NCBI RefSeq assembly: GCF_013041805.1
Contig: NZ_JABDRI010000036.1
Location: 1-64,000 of the forward strand
Length of the DNA: 64,000 bases
Source: Lutibacter sp.
Lineage (GTDB): Bacteria; Bacteroidota; Bacteroidia; Flavobacteriales; Flavobacteriaceae
Direction: 5' to 3'
A program made the translations under genes and the position numbers. How positions within the stretch are numbered: the first letter of the stretch is position 1; every line of letters starts with the position of its first letter. The notes beneath the pieces were generated by a model that saw only the letters and a program-made list of their open reading frames with translations, searched no databases and had not been told where the DNA came from. This document shows positions 1-10,077 of this stretch, piece after piece.

Positions 1-67
1 TATTTATAGAACGGTCTACATTGTTTTTTGGAATGCTTTTTGTTTATTAGCTATTTCAAATAGATAA
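1..67 (+). other. left edge, probable 3' end of an upstream gene
   Basis: Two plus-strand frames are open from the window edge: one ends in TAA at 65-67 and one in TAG at 48-50. Both give short hydrophobic C-terminal-like peptides. The next gene starts at 70, so the first 67 bases are likely the tail of a co-transcribed gene. There is too little sequence to choose the frame or name it. Confidence 0.3.
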
Positions 68-69
68 AA

Positions 70-567
70 ATGAATTTTAAAAAATATCTCTTACTACTTT
101 TATTAATCCCGTTAGTTTCATTTACATTACATAAATACTACATAAGTCTTTGCGAAATTGAATACATTAAAGAACAACAAGCAGTTCAAATAACTCTAGG
201 AATTTTTATTGATGATATTGAGTTTACTCTGAATAAAGACTATAACACTCGATTAAATATTGACACGAAAACAGAGGTAGATTCTATTGATTCTTATTTT
301 AAAAAGTATTTAAATGAACACTTTAAAATAAACATAAACGGTCAGCAAAAATTATACGAATATATTGGTAAAGAATATGATGATGACATAGTTCGTTTTT
401 ACTTAGAAATAAGTAATATAAATGCAATTAAATCCATTGAAGTTTTGAATACTAATCTATTTAGAGATTTTGAAGATCAACAAAATATTATTAAAATACA
501 CGCAAACGAAACACACAAAACATTTTATTTAAAAAAGAATAATGATAAAGGTTTGTTAAAATTTTAA
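70..567 (+). CDS. DUF6702 family secreted protein
   Basis: A 165-residue protein that I recognise as DUF6702, a family of unknown function in Flavobacteriia. It starts with a hydrophobic segment (residues 5-20), probably an uncleaved signal anchor or signal peptide. A short His-Lys-Tyr-Tyr segment follows, then a beta-rich soluble part. No catalytic motif is visible. It lies 65 bp upstream of two secreted M1 peptidases on the same strand and only 2 bp after the presumed stop of an upstream gene, so it is probably in an operon. The family call rests on overall resemblance; the role is unknown. Confidence 0.75.
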   Translation: MNFKKYLLLLLLIPLVSFTLHKYYISLCEIEYIKEQQAVQITLGIFIDDIEFTLNKDYNTRLNIDTKTEVDSIDSYFKKYLNEHFKININGQQKLYEYIGKEYDDDIVRFYLEISNINAIKSIEVLNTNLFRDFEDQQNIIKIHANETHKTFYLKKNNDKGLLKF

Positions 568-632
568 ATTCTTACACATATAATTAATGAAAATATTTAT
601 TTTTCGACTTTTATTTTTATAAATCACTTACC

Positions 633-2903
633 ATGAAGAAAAATCTATTATTTGCACTATCTATAGTGTTTTTGTCAAGTTCATTTTATGCCCAAGAAAA
701 TTCACAAAATAATGAAAGGCAAGCTGGCCATTTAAACATTAGTAAATTTAAGCAATTAAAGCAAGAACTTCCAACACCAAATAAGCAGCATACTGCATCT
801 GGTGCTCCAGGATATGAATATACACATCAGCAAGTTGATTATAAAATGGATCTAATTTTAGATGACGATACACAAAAACTTTATGGTGAAGAAACAATTA
901 CATATCATAATAATTCAAAAGATCAATTAGATTATTTATGGATTCAATTAGATCAAAATATGAGAGCCCCAAATTCTCAAACTGAAGATATTAAAGGAGG
1001 AGGTCCAGATGCGCTATATTCTCCTTCAAAATTCACAAAATCCTTTATGGGAAAACCATTTCAAGGTGGTTTTAATATAGAGCACATCCTAGATTCAAAT
1101 GGTAATGCAATTGATTATATGATCAATAATACAATGATGCGTATTAATTTACCTAAACCTATTGCTTCAGGAGAAACTTTTGTTTTTGATATTAAATGGT
1201 GGTATAATATAAATGATTACACTGCAGATAGAGGACGCTCAGGTTATGAACCTTTACCTGACGGCAATAACTTATATATTATTGCGCAGTTTTTCCCAAG
1301 ATTAGCAGTGTATAACAATGTTGAGGGATGGCAAAATATGCAATTTTGGGGAAGAAGTGAATTTGCTCTTGAATTTGGTAATTATGAAGTTTCAATTACG
1401 ACTCCAAAAGATCATATTTTAAATGGGACAGGAGTAATTCAAAACCCAAAAGAAGTTCTTTCAAAACAACAATACAAAAGATATGTTCAAGCACAACAAA
1501 CTTTTGATAACCCAATGTATATTGTAACGCCTGAAGAAGCTTTAGAAACTGAAAAAGGAAAAGTTAAAGGAACTAAAACTTGGAAACTTTACGCTGAAAA
1601 TGTTCGAGATTTTGCATTTACATCTTCAAGAAAATTGTTGTGGGACGCGATGGCTGTTGATATCAATGGTAAAACTGTAATGGCTTATTCATTATTTCCA
1701 AAAGAAGGAAATCCTCTTTGGGAAAAACATTCAACACGAGTTGTAGCGAATACATTAAAGATATATTCAGAACAAACTTTTGATTATCCTTATCCACAAG
1801 CTACTTCAGTAAACGCTAGACGTCAAGGAATGGAATACCCAATGATATGCTGGAATTTCGGAAGACCAAATGCTGAAGGTAAATATTCTGAAAGAACAAA
1901 AAAAGGAATGATTGGTGTTATAACTCATGAGGTTGGGCATAACTTTTTCCCAATGATTGTAAATTCTGATGAACGACAATGGACTTGGATGGATGAAGGA
2001 ATTAACTCTTTTGTAGAAATTTTAGCAGAATATAAATATGATTCTGAATTATTTCCAATGGAAAAATACCCTAAAAATATTGTAAGGTACATGAAAGGTG
2101 ACCAAAGTAATTTAACGCCAATAATGACTCAAGGTGATAATATTAAAAATTTTGGATCGAATGCCTATGCAAAACCTGCAGCAGGATTATTTATACTCCG
2201 CCAAACAATTATGGGGCCTGAATTATTTGACCACGCATTTAAAACTTATTCAAAGCGATGGAAATTTAAACACCCAACTCCAGCCGATTTTTTTAGAAGT
2301 ATGGAAGATGCATCTGCCATGGATTTAGATTGGTTTTGGAGAGGTTGGTTTTATACCACCGGAAACAATGATATTGGTATTAAAGAAGTAAAAAAATATT
2401 ATGTAACTGATAAGCCAACAAAAAGAGCCGAAAATATGGCGAAGGCTTATGGAATAACGGTAGATCAACTACCTCCTTCTTTATATTTAGTTTCTGAGGA
2501 CAGTGAAGAGTTTAACGATGAGCTAAAAAATAAAAAAGCGGAAGATTTTAATTTACTAAGTGATTATATTGATCAAAATTTTTCTTCAGAAGAAAAAAGT
2601 AATTTAAAGGCACCTAAATATTTCTATGAATTAAAATTTGAAAAACCTGGAGATTTAGTAATGCCAATTATTGTTGAATTTGAATATGAAGATGGTACGA
2701 AAGAGCGTAAACAATATCCTGCACAAATATGGAGATTGAATGATAAAGAAGTTACCAAAGTATTCCCTTCAAGTAAAGCAATTAAAAATATTACAGTTGA
2801 TCCAGATGAGCAAACAGCAGATGTTGATTTAAGCAATAATAGCTGGCCAAAAAATAAAGAAACAAAGTTCGATAAATTTAAAAGAGAACAAATTAAAGGA
2901 TAA
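633..2903 (+). CDS. secreted M1 family metallopeptidase (copy 1 of tandem pair)
   Basis: A 756-residue zinc aminopeptidase-like protein. A signal peptide (residues 1-20, ending FYAQ) sends it to the periplasm or surface. The gluzincin site is visible: HEVGH at residues 432-436 and the third zinc ligand in the WMDEG segment, Glu455, 18 residues after the second His. A GMEYP segment near residue 400 corresponds to the exopeptidase GxMEN motif of M1 enzymes. The last ~180 residues form a charged, beta-rich domain. The next gene encodes a close paralogue: the last 179 residues match at 166 positions, while the middle is much more divergent. Substrate is unknown; aminopeptidase activity is inferred from the family. 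Confidence 0.92.
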   Translation: MKKNLLFALSIVFLSSSFYAQENSQNNERQAGHLNISKFKQLKQELPTPNKQHTASGAPGYEYTHQQVDYKMDLILDDDTQKLYGEETITYHNNSKDQLDYLWIQLDQNMRAPNSQTEDIKGGGPDALYSPSKFTKSFMGKPFQGGFNIEHILDSNGNAIDYMINNTMMRINLPKPIASGETFVFDIKWWYNINDYTADRGRSGYEPLPDGNNLYIIAQFFPRLAVYNNVEGWQNMQFWGRSEFALEFGNYEVSITTPKDHILNGTGVIQNPKEVLSKQQYKRYVQAQQTFDNPMYIVTPEEALETEKGKVKGTKTWKLYAENVRDFAFTSSRKLLWDAMAVDINGKTVMAYSLFPKEGNPLWEKHSTRVVANTLKIYSEQTFDYPYPQATSVNARRQGMEYPMICWNFGRPNAEGKYSERTKKGMIGVITHEVGHNFFPMIVNSDERQWTWMDEGINSFVEILAEYKYDSELFPMEKYPKNIVRYMKGDQSNLTPIMTQGDNIKNFGSNAYAKPAAGLFILRQTIMGPELFDHAFKTYSKRWKFKHPTPADFFRSMEDASAMDLDWFWRGWFYTTGNNDIGIKEVKKYYVTDKPTKRAENMAKAYGITVDQLPPSLYLVSEDSEEFNDELKNKKAEDFNLLSDYIDQNFSSEEKSNLKAPKYFYELKFEKPGDLVMPIIVEFEYEDGTKERKQYPAQIWRLNDKEVTKVFPSSKAIKNITVDPDEQTADVDLSNNSWPKNKETKFDKFKREQIKG

Positions 2904-2911
2904 TTATAAAG

Positions 2912-2931
2912 GCCACTTAAAAAGTGGCTTT
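2912..2931 (+). terminator. intrinsic terminator after M1 copy 1
   Basis: Hairpin with stem gccactt/aagtggc (2912-2928) followed by a T run, 8 bp after the stop codon. It separates the two M1 genes, so copy 2 may have its own promoter. Confidence 0.7.
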
Positions 2932-2983
2932 TGTATTAAATTAAATTTCCTAATTTAGGAACCTAAAATTAAAATAATCATTT

Positions 2984-5239
2984 ATGCATAAAGTAGTTTT
3001 CAAAATTTTAGCATTACTTCTAGTTACAACACTAACGTATGCTCAAGAAACAGAACAAAAAGGTCATTATAATATAAGTAAATTCAAGCAGTTAAAAGAA
3101 GAATTACCAACGCCAAATTCACAACATACGGCATCAGGTGCTCCAGGGTATGAATATACCCAGCAAAAAGTTGATTATAAAATTGATTTAATTTTAGATG
3201 ATGAAAATCAACGTATTTACGGTGAGGAAACCATTACTTACCATAATAACTCTAAAGATAATTTAGAATATTTATGGCTTCAATTAGATCAAAATATGCG
3301 TGCTGCAGATTCGGAAAGACCAGATATTCAAGGTGATGGAGCAAATGTTTTGTACTCACCATCTCAATTTTCAAAAACATTTATCGAAGATCATTTTGAT
3401 GGTGGTTTCAAAATTGAATATGTAAAAAATATGGATGATTCTGATGCTTCCTATCTTATAAATAAAACAATGATGCGACTAAATTTAGAGAAGCCTTTGG
3501 CTTCAGGAGAATCGCACTCATTTAAAATTAAATGGTGGTACAATATAAATAACCACGTAACACAAGGAGGTCGATCTGGTTTTGAACATTTTCCAGTTGA
3601 TGGAAATAATAGCTACGTTATTGCTCAGTTTTTCCCAAGACTTTGTGTATATGACAATGTAGATGGATGGCAGAATTTACAATTTTGGGGAAGAAGTGAA
3701 TTCGCCCTAGAGTTTGGAGATTATGAGGTTTCTATAACAACACCTGCTGACCACGTTTTGGGTGCAACTGGAGTACTTCAAAACGAAAAAGAAGTGCTGA
3801 CTAAGGCGCAGCAAAAGAGATTAGCTGAAGCTAGAACTAATTTTGACAATCCAGTAATTATTGTAACGCAAGATGAAGCAATAAAAGCTGAACAAGAGAA
3901 ATCTAAAAAAACAAAGACTTGGAAATTTTTTGCTGAAAATGTTAGAGACTATGCGTTTGCAACTTCTAGAAAATTTATTTGGGATGCAATGGCCGTTGAT
4001 ATTAACGGTAGAACCGTTATGGCATATTCGTATTATTCAAAAGAGGCGAATCCATTATACGGAGATCATTCTACAAGAGCTGTAGCGCAAACTTTAATTA
4101 CCTATTCTAGAGCTACGTTTGATTATCCTTACCATAAAGCAATTTCAGTAGATGGGCAAATGGGAATGGAGTATCCACAAATTTGTTTTAATCCAGGAAG
4201 ACCAAATCCTGATGGAACCTATTCTGACAGAACAAAATACAGAATGATTGGAGTAACTATTCACGAAGTTGGACACAACTTTTTCCCTATGATTATAAAT
4301 TCTGATGAGCGTCAATGGACGTGGATGGATGAAGGCTTGAATTCGTTTGTTCAAATGTTAGCAATGATGGATTATGAAGAAGGATACCCACTAAATAGAG
4401 GTTTACCAAAAAATATTGTTCCTTATATGAAAGGTGATCAATCAAAATTAACACCTATAATGACACAAGGTGATCACATTTACAATTTTGGGTCAAATGC
4501 TTATGCAAAACCAGCTACTGGTTTATGGATGCTTAGAAACACAATCATGGGACCAGAGTTATTTGATTTTGCCTTCAAAACTTATGCTAAAAGATGGAAA
4601 TTTAAGCACCCAACACCAGCCGATTTCTTCAGAAGTATGGAAGATGCATCAGCTATGGATTTAGATTGGTTTTGGAGAGGTTGGTTTTATACAACTGGAA
4701 CCAATGATATTGGTATTAAAGAAGTGAAAAAATATTATGTAACTGATAAACCTACCGAAAGAGCTGAAAATATGGCGAAACGATATGGAATTACAGTAGA
4801 TGAATTACCTCCTTCATTATATTTAGTTTCTGAAGATAGTGAGGAGTTCAGCGATGAATTACAAAATAAAAAAGCTGAAGATTATAGTCTGTTAAGTGAT
4901 TATATTGATTCTAATTTTTCTTCTGAAGAAAAAAATGAATTGAAAGCTCCAAAATATTTTTATGAATTAAAATTTGAAAAACCTGGAGATTTGGTAATGC
5001 CTATTATTGTTGAATTTGAATATGAAGATGGTACCAAAGAACGTAAACAATATCCTGCACAAATTTGGAGATTGAATGATAAGGAAGTGACTAAAGTATT
5101 TCCATCAAGCAAGGTTATTAAAAATATCACTGTTGACCCAGATGAGGAAACAGCAGATGTTGATTTGAGTAATAACAGCTGGCCAAAAAATAAAGAAACT
5201 AAATTCGATAAGTTTAAACGAGAACAAATTAAAGGATAA
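2984..5239 (+). CDS. secreted M1 family metallopeptidase (copy 2 of tandem pair)
   Basis: A 751-residue paralogue of the preceding gene. It has a signal peptide (residues 1-20, ending TYAQ), a GMEYP exopeptidase segment near residue 390, HEVGH at 427-431 and zinc ligand Glu450. The N-terminal beta domain and catalytic domain align along their length with copy 1. The C-terminal ~180 residues are 93 per cent identical to it, yet the DNA there carries many synonymous changes. The duplication is therefore not very recent, and the C-terminal domain seems strongly constrained or homogenised. Terminators on both sides suggest independent transcription. Family assignment is firm; substrate is unknown. 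Confidence 0.92.
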   Translation: MHKVVFKILALLLVTTLTYAQETEQKGHYNISKFKQLKEELPTPNSQHTASGAPGYEYTQQKVDYKIDLILDDENQRIYGEETITYHNNSKDNLEYLWLQLDQNMRAADSERPDIQGDGANVLYSPSQFSKTFIEDHFDGGFKIEYVKNMDDSDASYLINKTMMRLNLEKPLASGESHSFKIKWWYNINNHVTQGGRSGFEHFPVDGNNSYVIAQFFPRLCVYDNVDGWQNLQFWGRSEFALEFGDYEVSITTPADHVLGATGVLQNEKEVLTKAQQKRLAEARTNFDNPVIIVTQDEAIKAEQEKSKKTKTWKFFAENVRDYAFATSRKFIWDAMAVDINGRTVMAYSYYSKEANPLYGDHSTRAVAQTLITYSRATFDYPYHKAISVDGQMGMEYPQICFNPGRPNPDGTYSDRTKYRMIGVTIHEVGHNFFPMIINSDERQWTWMDEGLNSFVQMLAMMDYEEGYPLNRGLPKNIVPYMKGDQSKLTPIMTQGDHIYNFGSNAYAKPATGLWMLRNTIMGPELFDFAFKTYAKRWKFKHPTPADFFRSMEDASAMDLDWFWRGWFYTTGTNDIGIKEVKKYYVTDKPTERAENMAKRYGITVDELPPSLYLVSEDSEEFSDELQNKKAEDYSLLSDYIDSNFSSEEKNELKAPKYFYELKFEKPGDLVMPIIVEFEYEDGTKERKQYPAQIWRLNDKEVTKVFPSSKVIKNITVDPDEETADVDLSNNSWPKNKETKFDKFKREQIKG

Positions 5240-5245
5240 ACTAAT

Positions 5246-5278
5246 AAAAAAACCATCAATATATTGATGGTTTTTTTT
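5246..5278. terminator. bidirectional terminator between convergent genes
   Basis: Near-perfect hairpin (aaccatcaat/attgatggtt) with A tract on the left and T tract on the right. It can serve both the M1 gene on plus and the M20 gene on minus, whose stop codon is at 5300. Confidence 0.85.
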
Positions 5279-5299
5279 AGCATTATTATACAAAGTTTA

Positions 5300-6736
5300 C
5301 TAATTTACATGAATTGGTGGCGGCCCATCAGGAACAAAAGCTTTATAAACTTCATCGCCTTTTCTTTGTATATATTCTGCTTTAACTTTTTTAACTAATT
5401 CAGGATTTTCAAATAAATCAAGCATTGTCATAGCCATGGCTTTTGAAGCATATGTCATTCCTTTATGTCCAATACTCATACCTCCACAAGCTACCACAGC
5501 CCACGAATGCCAAGGAGTATCTTTTGGAGCTGTTGTTACACCTAAATTTATATTAGCAACATTCCAACTCACATCTCCCACATCAGTTGATCCTCCTCCA
5601 GGGTGATCTTTCGTTTCCAATAAAGGCTTTATAGTACTATCCATTCCTACTTCAGCTTTACCCGTAGCTTCTTGAATCTTCTTTCCAAATGAAATTTCCT
5701 CTTCAGTATACTTTATTGAACCTAATAACTCTAAGTTATTTTGCATTATTTTCCCCCCTTCTCTATTCACTAAAACTTCATATATACCAGATATTAATGA
5801 TACTTTATAATCTACGTTAGCCATAATTGCTGCTCCTTCAGCCATTTTTACAGCTTGTTCATACACAGGCATCATTCCAGATCGTTTGGTATCTCTAACT
5901 CGCATCCAAAGTCTTGAATAATCGGGAACTACATTCACAACTTGTCCCCCATCTTGTATATGGTAATGCATTCTCACAGTAGGTTTCACATGTTCTCTAT
6001 AATAGTTAATACCTGTGGTATATAACTCTAATGCATCAGACGCACTTCTGCCATTCCAAGGATCAGCAGATGCATGAGCAGCCTGACCAAAAAACTCAAT
6101 TTTAAAATCTACCAATGCCAAAGAACTTTGTACATCTGCTTTAATTTCATCAGCTGGGTGCCAACTAATATTTACATCAACATCATCCCAAAGTCCAGCA
6201 CGTACCATCCATATTTTACCAAAATATTTTTCTTCACTTGGTGTTCCAAAAAACTTTACAGTACCTTTAATTTTACCACTTTTAATCAATTCTTTAATTG
6301 CAATTGCAGCCCCCAAACTTGCAGATCCAAATAAATTATGTCCACAACCATGTCCTGGTTCTCCAACATCAATAGGATTCTTAGATGATTCAGCTTTTTG
6401 TGATAAACCTGGTAAGGCATCAAACTCTCCAAGCACACTGATTACTGGTTTTCCTGAGCCATAAGTAGCAACAAAAGCAGTTGGAATTTCAGCAACACCA
6501 CGTTGAACCATAAAGCCTTGTTCCTCAGCATAATCAGCTAATAATTGTGAAGATTGATTTTCCTCAAATGCAGTTTCAGCCAACGACCAAATTTCATCAC
6601 TAATTTTTATTAAATCAGCTTTGTGCTTTTCAACTGAAGTAATTATAGCTTGTTTTTTCTTAGGTATTTTGTTTTGAGAAGTTGCAATAGTTACTGTAAA
6701 ACACAATAAAGCTATTAAAGGTAGATTTATTTTCAT
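5300..6736 (-). CDS. M20 family amidohydrolase, AbgB-like, secreted
   Basis: A 478-residue metal-dependent amidohydrolase of peptidase family M20, subfamily D, resembling p-aminobenzoyl-glutamate hydrolase subunit B (AbgB). A signal peptide (residues 1-20, IATSQ) suggests a periplasmic enzyme. Metal-site signatures are present: HGCGH at 129-133, Glu168/Glu169 in GTPSEE, His193 in SWHP, and a late GGGSTDVGDVSW segment typical of AbgB-like proteins. The internal dimerisation (lid) domain lies around 205-320. The exact amide substrate cannot be read from sequence: p-aminobenzoyl-glutamate, N-acyl amino acids or dipeptides are all possible. It stands alone on minus, 111 bp after the pentapeptide-repeat gene. 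Confidence 0.88.
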   Translation of the reverse strand: MKINLPLIALLCFTVTIATSQNKIPKKKQAIITSVEKHKADLIKISDEIWSLAETAFEENQSSQLLADYAEEQGFMVQRGVAEIPTAFVATYGSGKPVISVLGEFDALPGLSQKAESSKNPIDVGEPGHGCGHNLFGSASLGAAIAIKELIKSGKIKGTVKFFGTPSEEKYFGKIWMVRAGLWDDVDVNISWHPADEIKADVQSSLALVDFKIEFFGQAAHASADPWNGRSASDALELYTTGINYYREHVKPTVRMHYHIQDGGQVVNVVPDYSRLWMRVRDTKRSGMMPVYEQAVKMAEGAAIMANVDYKVSLISGIYEVLVNREGGKIMQNNLELLGSIKYTEEEISFGKKIQEATGKAEVGMDSTIKPLLETKDHPGGGSTDVGDVSWNVANINLGVTTAPKDTPWHSWAVVACGGMSIGHKGMTYASKAMAMTMLDLFENPELVKKVKAEYIQRKGDEVYKAFVPDGPPPIHVN

Positions 6737-6847
6737 AAAAAAAGTTTTAATTAAGTTTTAAAGATAAAAAAACTTTGAGATATTACTACTCTTATTTTCA
6801 AGGGATTAATATTGTATAAGACCTATAATAATTTGCTAAACATATTT

Positions 6848-7423
6848 TTATGTTTCTATTTCAATATTATAATTACTTAATAGCCCTGGTAGACCTTGAA
6901 GTGAAAATTTAGCTTTTTTAATATTATTTGTTTCTGGATGTATATTATAATTATATGAAGTTCTAAAATCAGCTTTTTCCAGAACTGAATTTTCAAAAAT
7001 AGCTCCAACTAAATCGCAATTATTAAATATTGCACCAGTTAAATTCGCTTCAGTAAAATCCACTTCAATTAATTTTGAGTTATTAAATTTTGTAGCCTTG
7101 AGTGGTAAGCTATAAAATGATCCTAAATTTAGGTCACACCCTTGAAAATTGAATGATAATAAAAAATCATCACATTCAAAAAAGTGTATCCCTAGTAATT
7201 TACAGTCCTTAAAGTTAACATCTTTAAATGCAGTATTTTTAACTTTGGTTAAACTTAAATCGCACGCATCAAATTCGCATTCAATAAATGCATAGTTTGA
7301 TAAATTTGAGTTAGAAAAATTACAATTAATAAAAGTGCAATTGTCATATTCTGCCTTAGGAAAGTTCTCGACAGAAAAATCTAATTTTTCAAATACTTTA
7401 TTTTCAAAAAATAAGTCTAACAC
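6848..7423 (-). CDS. pentapeptide-repeat protein (Qnr/McbG-like architecture)
   Basis: A 191-residue protein built almost wholly of pentapeptide repeats of the A(D/N)LxX type, visible from about residue 20 to 160 (for example CTFIN CNFSN SNLSN, and later ANLTG AIFNN CDLVG). Such proteins fold as a right-handed quadrilateral beta-helix. The length, the break in the repeats near residues 100-115 and the non-repeat tail ending in GLPGLLSNYNIEIE resemble the Qnr/McbG group, which mimics DNA and protects gyrase. Family similarity is seen; gyrase protection is only an inference. It follows lgt by 9 bp on the same strand and is probably co-transcribed with it. Confidence 0.85.
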   Translation of the reverse strand: MLDLFFENKVFEKLDFSVENFPKAEYDNCTFINCNFSNSNLSNYAFIECEFDACDLSLTKVKNTAFKDVNFKDCKLLGIHFFECDDFLLSFNFQGCDLNLGSFYSLPLKATKFNNSKLIEVDFTEANLTGAIFNNCDLVGAIFENSVLEKADFRTSYNYNIHPETNNIKKAKFSLQGLPGLLSNYNIEIET

Positions 7424-7432
7424 CCTTAATAA

Positions 7433-8254
7433 TTAAGCTTTTACTTTACGAAACATAAAGTACAAACCAACTAAAATTAGAGGAATACTTAAAACTTGAC
7501 CGGTATTAAGTCCTAAAATCCAATCTTCACGACCTTCAACCTGGGCTTCCTTAAAAAATTCAACTACAAATCTAACCGACCATAACAACACAAAAAATAG
7601 TCCAAAAAGAAAGCCTTGCTTTTCTTTTTTGGTTGTTTTCCAATATACAAACCAAAGAATTACAAAAATTGCTAAATAACTAATCGCTTCATACAATTGA
7701 GCTGGATGACGAGGAAAATCTTCTCCTAATTGCTTAAATACAAAACCGAAATTAGAATTTGTTGGCTTTCCAATAATTTCAGAATTCATTAAATTTCCTA
7801 ACCGAACAAACATAGCCCCTATTGCTACAGGTACTACAATTCTATCTAAAATAAAGAATATTGGTTTTTTAAGTACTTTTTTACTATACAAATACATTGC
7901 TATAGTTATTCCAATCGCAGCACCATGACTTGCTAATCCTGCAAAGCCAGTAAATTCAAATTTTGGAGAAAATCTAAAAGGCAAAATTACTTCTAATGGT
8001 TTTTCAATTAAAAATTGTGGGTCATAAAACAAAAAATGTCCTATCCTAGCCCCTATTAATGTAGAAACTACAACATAAATAAATAAGGTATCTAGTTTTT
8101 CTAACGAGATTTTCTCATTAATAAATATTTTCTTCATTAGATGTAACCCTAGCATAAATGCAATTACAAACATTAAACTATAATAACGAATAGCAACAGG
8201 GCCTATTTTAAATAATATTGGTGAAGGGTTCCAGTCAATTTGAAGTAACATCAT
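7433..8254 (-). CDS. lgt: prolipoprotein diacylglyceryl transferase
   Basis: A 273-residue polytopic inner-membrane enzyme. It transfers diacylglycerol from phosphatidylglycerol to the lipobox cysteine of prolipoproteins, the first step of lipoprotein maturation. Lgt signatures are visible: SHGAAIG at 109-115, the RLGNLMNSE segment at 151-159 (Lgt signature RxGNxxN) and RHPAQLYEA at 182-190. About seven membrane segments can be counted. Many lipoproteins in this window (GldI, the FKBPs, PhoD-like, NamZ-like, CAP, M28) would be its clients. Start is one of two adjacent ATGs at 8254/8251. It lies between yidD and the pentapeptide-repeat gene. Confidence 0.95.
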   Translation of the reverse strand: MMLLQIDWNPSPILFKIGPVAIRYYSLMFVIAFMLGLHLMKKIFINEKISLEKLDTLFIYVVVSTLIGARIGHFLFYDPQFLIEKPLEVILPFRFSPKFEFTGFAGLASHGAAIGITIAMYLYSKKVLKKPIFFILDRIVVPVAIGAMFVRLGNLMNSEIIGKPTNSNFGFVFKQLGEDFPRHPAQLYEAISYLAIFVILWFVYWKTTKKEKQGFLFGLFFVLLWSVRFVVEFFKEAQVEGREDWILGLNTGQVLSIPLILVGLYFMFRKVKA

Positions 8255-8339
8255 TTTTAATAGTGTTTATTTTTTGAATAGTGAATCGTTTCTTTTATTG
8301 AAATCAAACTTCTAAAATACAATTTTATAGTTAACTTAT

Positions 8340-8603
8340 TTAATTTTTTGAAGCATTAGATTTTTCATCCTTCTCCGGCACTGGATCATAACCACTTCCT
8401 CCCCAAGGGTGACAACTTCCAATACGCTTTATAGCAAGCTTTCCTCCTTTAAAAAAACCGTGTTTTTGCAATGCTTCTAAGGTATAACTTGAACACGTTG
8501 GAGAATATCTGCAACTTGATGGTGTATAAGGTGAAATAGCTGCTTGATAGAAGCGTACTAACCAAATAAAAGGAATTGCTAATATTTTAGTGATACTTCT
8601 CAA
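8340..8603 (-). CDS. yidD: membrane protein insertion efficiency factor YidD
   Basis: An 87-residue protein with the characteristic YidD (DUF37) pattern: an amphipathic N-terminus (IPFWLVRFYQ-like segment), then [17 protein letters not shown] with its conserved cysteines, KHG, and [15 protein letters not shown]. The family sits on the inner face of the cytoplasmic membrane and aids YidC-dependent insertion. The gene follows cysS with a single base between stop and start, so it is translationally linked to it. Length is usual for the family. Confidence 0.95.
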   Translation of the reverse strand: MRSITKILAIPFIWLVRFYQAAISPYTPSSCRYSPTCSSYTLEALQKHGFFKGGKLAIKRIGSCHPWGGSGYDPVPEKDEKSNASKN

Positions 8604-8604
8604 T

Positions 8605-10077
8605 TTAATTTACTGAAAAAGTCGTTCCATCTTTTCCATCTTTTAATTGAATTCCTAAAGCTGCCAATTCATCCCTAATTTTATCTGAAAGTGCCCAGTC
8701 TTTATTATCACGAGCCTCTTTTCTCATATTTATAAGCATCTCTACTACTCCACTTATTTTATCTGAACTACCTTCTTGCTCTTCATCTTGCAAGCCTAAA
8801 ACATCAAATACAAATTCATTGATTGTCAGTTTAAACTCTTCTAGATCTTCGGCTACTAATGTTTCTTTATTCTCAATTAGTAAATTCACAAATTTTACAG
8901 CTTCAAATAGTTGTGCAATCAAAACAGGACTATTAAAGTCATCGTTCATTGCATCATAACATTTCTGCTTCCAAACTTTAATATCTATTGATGATGAAGA
9001 TGATGTTTCAATTTTATTTAATTTCTGAATTGCTTCCATTAGCTTTATATATCCTTTTTCTGAGGCTTCCAAACCAGTACTTGTGAAATCTAAAATACTT
9101 CTATAATTCGCTTGAAACATAAAAAAACGAGTGGCGCTTGGTGAGAATGGTTTACTTAAAATGCTATTTTCCCCTGTAAATATTTCGTTTGGTAAAATAT
9201 AATTTCCCGTAGATTTTGACATTTTTTGACCATTCAAAATCAACATATTTGCATGCATCCAATAATTAACTGGATTTACGTGATTATTTACTTTAGACTG
9301 TGCAATTTCACACTCATGATGTGGGAATTTTAAATCCATTCCACCACCATGAATATCAAAAGTTTTACCTAGATATTTGGTACTCATTGCGCTACACTCT
9401 AAATGCCAACCAGGAAAACCATCACTCCACGGTGAAGGCCAACGCATGATATGACTTTCATCTGCTTTTTTCCATAATGCAAAATCTTGTGGGTTTTTCT
9501 TTTCAGATTGCCCATCTAATACACGGGTATTTTCAATAGTATCTTCAACATTTCTACCAGAAAGAATTCCGTAATTTTCTGTTTCGTTGTATTTTAAAAC
9601 ATCAAAATAAACCGAACCATTAATTTCGTAGGCCATTCCTTTATCTAGAATATCTTTTATAATTTCAATTTGCTCAATAATATGGCCTGTTGCTGTTGGC
9701 TCAATACTAGGAGGTAAAAAATTTAATTTTTGAAGAATTGTATGAAAATCAACAGTATATTTTTGCACAACCTCCATCGGCTCAATTTTTTCTAATCGAG
9801 CTTTCGTAGAAATTTTATCTTCAGCATCATCATCAGTTAAATGCCCTGCATCTGTGATATTCCTAACATATCTAACTTTATATCCTAAATGCTTCAAATA
9901 ACGAAAAATTAAATCAAAAGACATAAAAGTCCTAACATTTCCTAAATGCACATTGCTATAAACTGTAGGACCACAAACATACATTCCAACATTACCTTCT
10001 AATACTGGTTTAAAAACTTCTTTAGACTTGCTTAAAGAATTGTATATTTTTAGCTGATTTGTTTTGTATAATTCCAT
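8605..10077 (-). CDS. cysS: cysteinyl-tRNA synthetase
   Basis: A 490-residue class I aminoacyl-tRNA synthetase that charges tRNA-Cys. The HIGH motif appears as HLGN (44-47) and KMSKS is at 285-289. Zinc-site residues typical of CysRS are present: Cys35 in MYVCGPT, Cys228 in WHLECSAMS, and the HHECE cluster at 253-257. Full length for the family with a standard C-terminal helical domain. It is the promoter-proximal gene of a minus-strand unit with yidD, divergent from meaB across 242 bp. Confidence 0.97.
   Translation of the reverse strand: MELYKTNQLKIYNSLSKSKEVFKPVLEGNVGMYVCGPTVYSNVHLGNVRTFMSFDLIFRYLKHLGYKVRYVRNITDAGHLTDDDAEDKISTKARLEKIEPMEVVQKYTVDFHTILQKLNFLPPSIEPTATGHIIEQIEIIKDILDKGMAYEINGSVYFDVLKYNETENYGILSGRNVEDTIENTRVLDGQSEKKNPQDFALWKKADESHIMRWPSPWSDGFPGWHLECSAMSTKYLGKTFDIHGGGMDLKFPHHECEIAQSKVNNHVNPVNYWMHANMLILNGQKMSKSTGNYILPNEIFTGENSILSKPFSPSATRFFMFQANYRSILDFTSTGLEASEKGYIKLMEAIQKLNKIETSSSSSIDIKVWKQKCYDAMNDDFNSPVLIAQLFEAVKFVNLLIENKETLVAEDLEEFKLTINEFVFDVLGLQDEEQEGSSDKISGVVEMLINMRKEARDNKDWALSDKIRDELAALGIQLKDGKDGTTFSVN

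Noticed and set aside
4960-5283. 107-residue minus-strand ORF over the end of M1 copy 2, with a similar one opposite copy 1
   Set aside because: They resemble each other only because the two M1 genes are paralogous; both are antisense.
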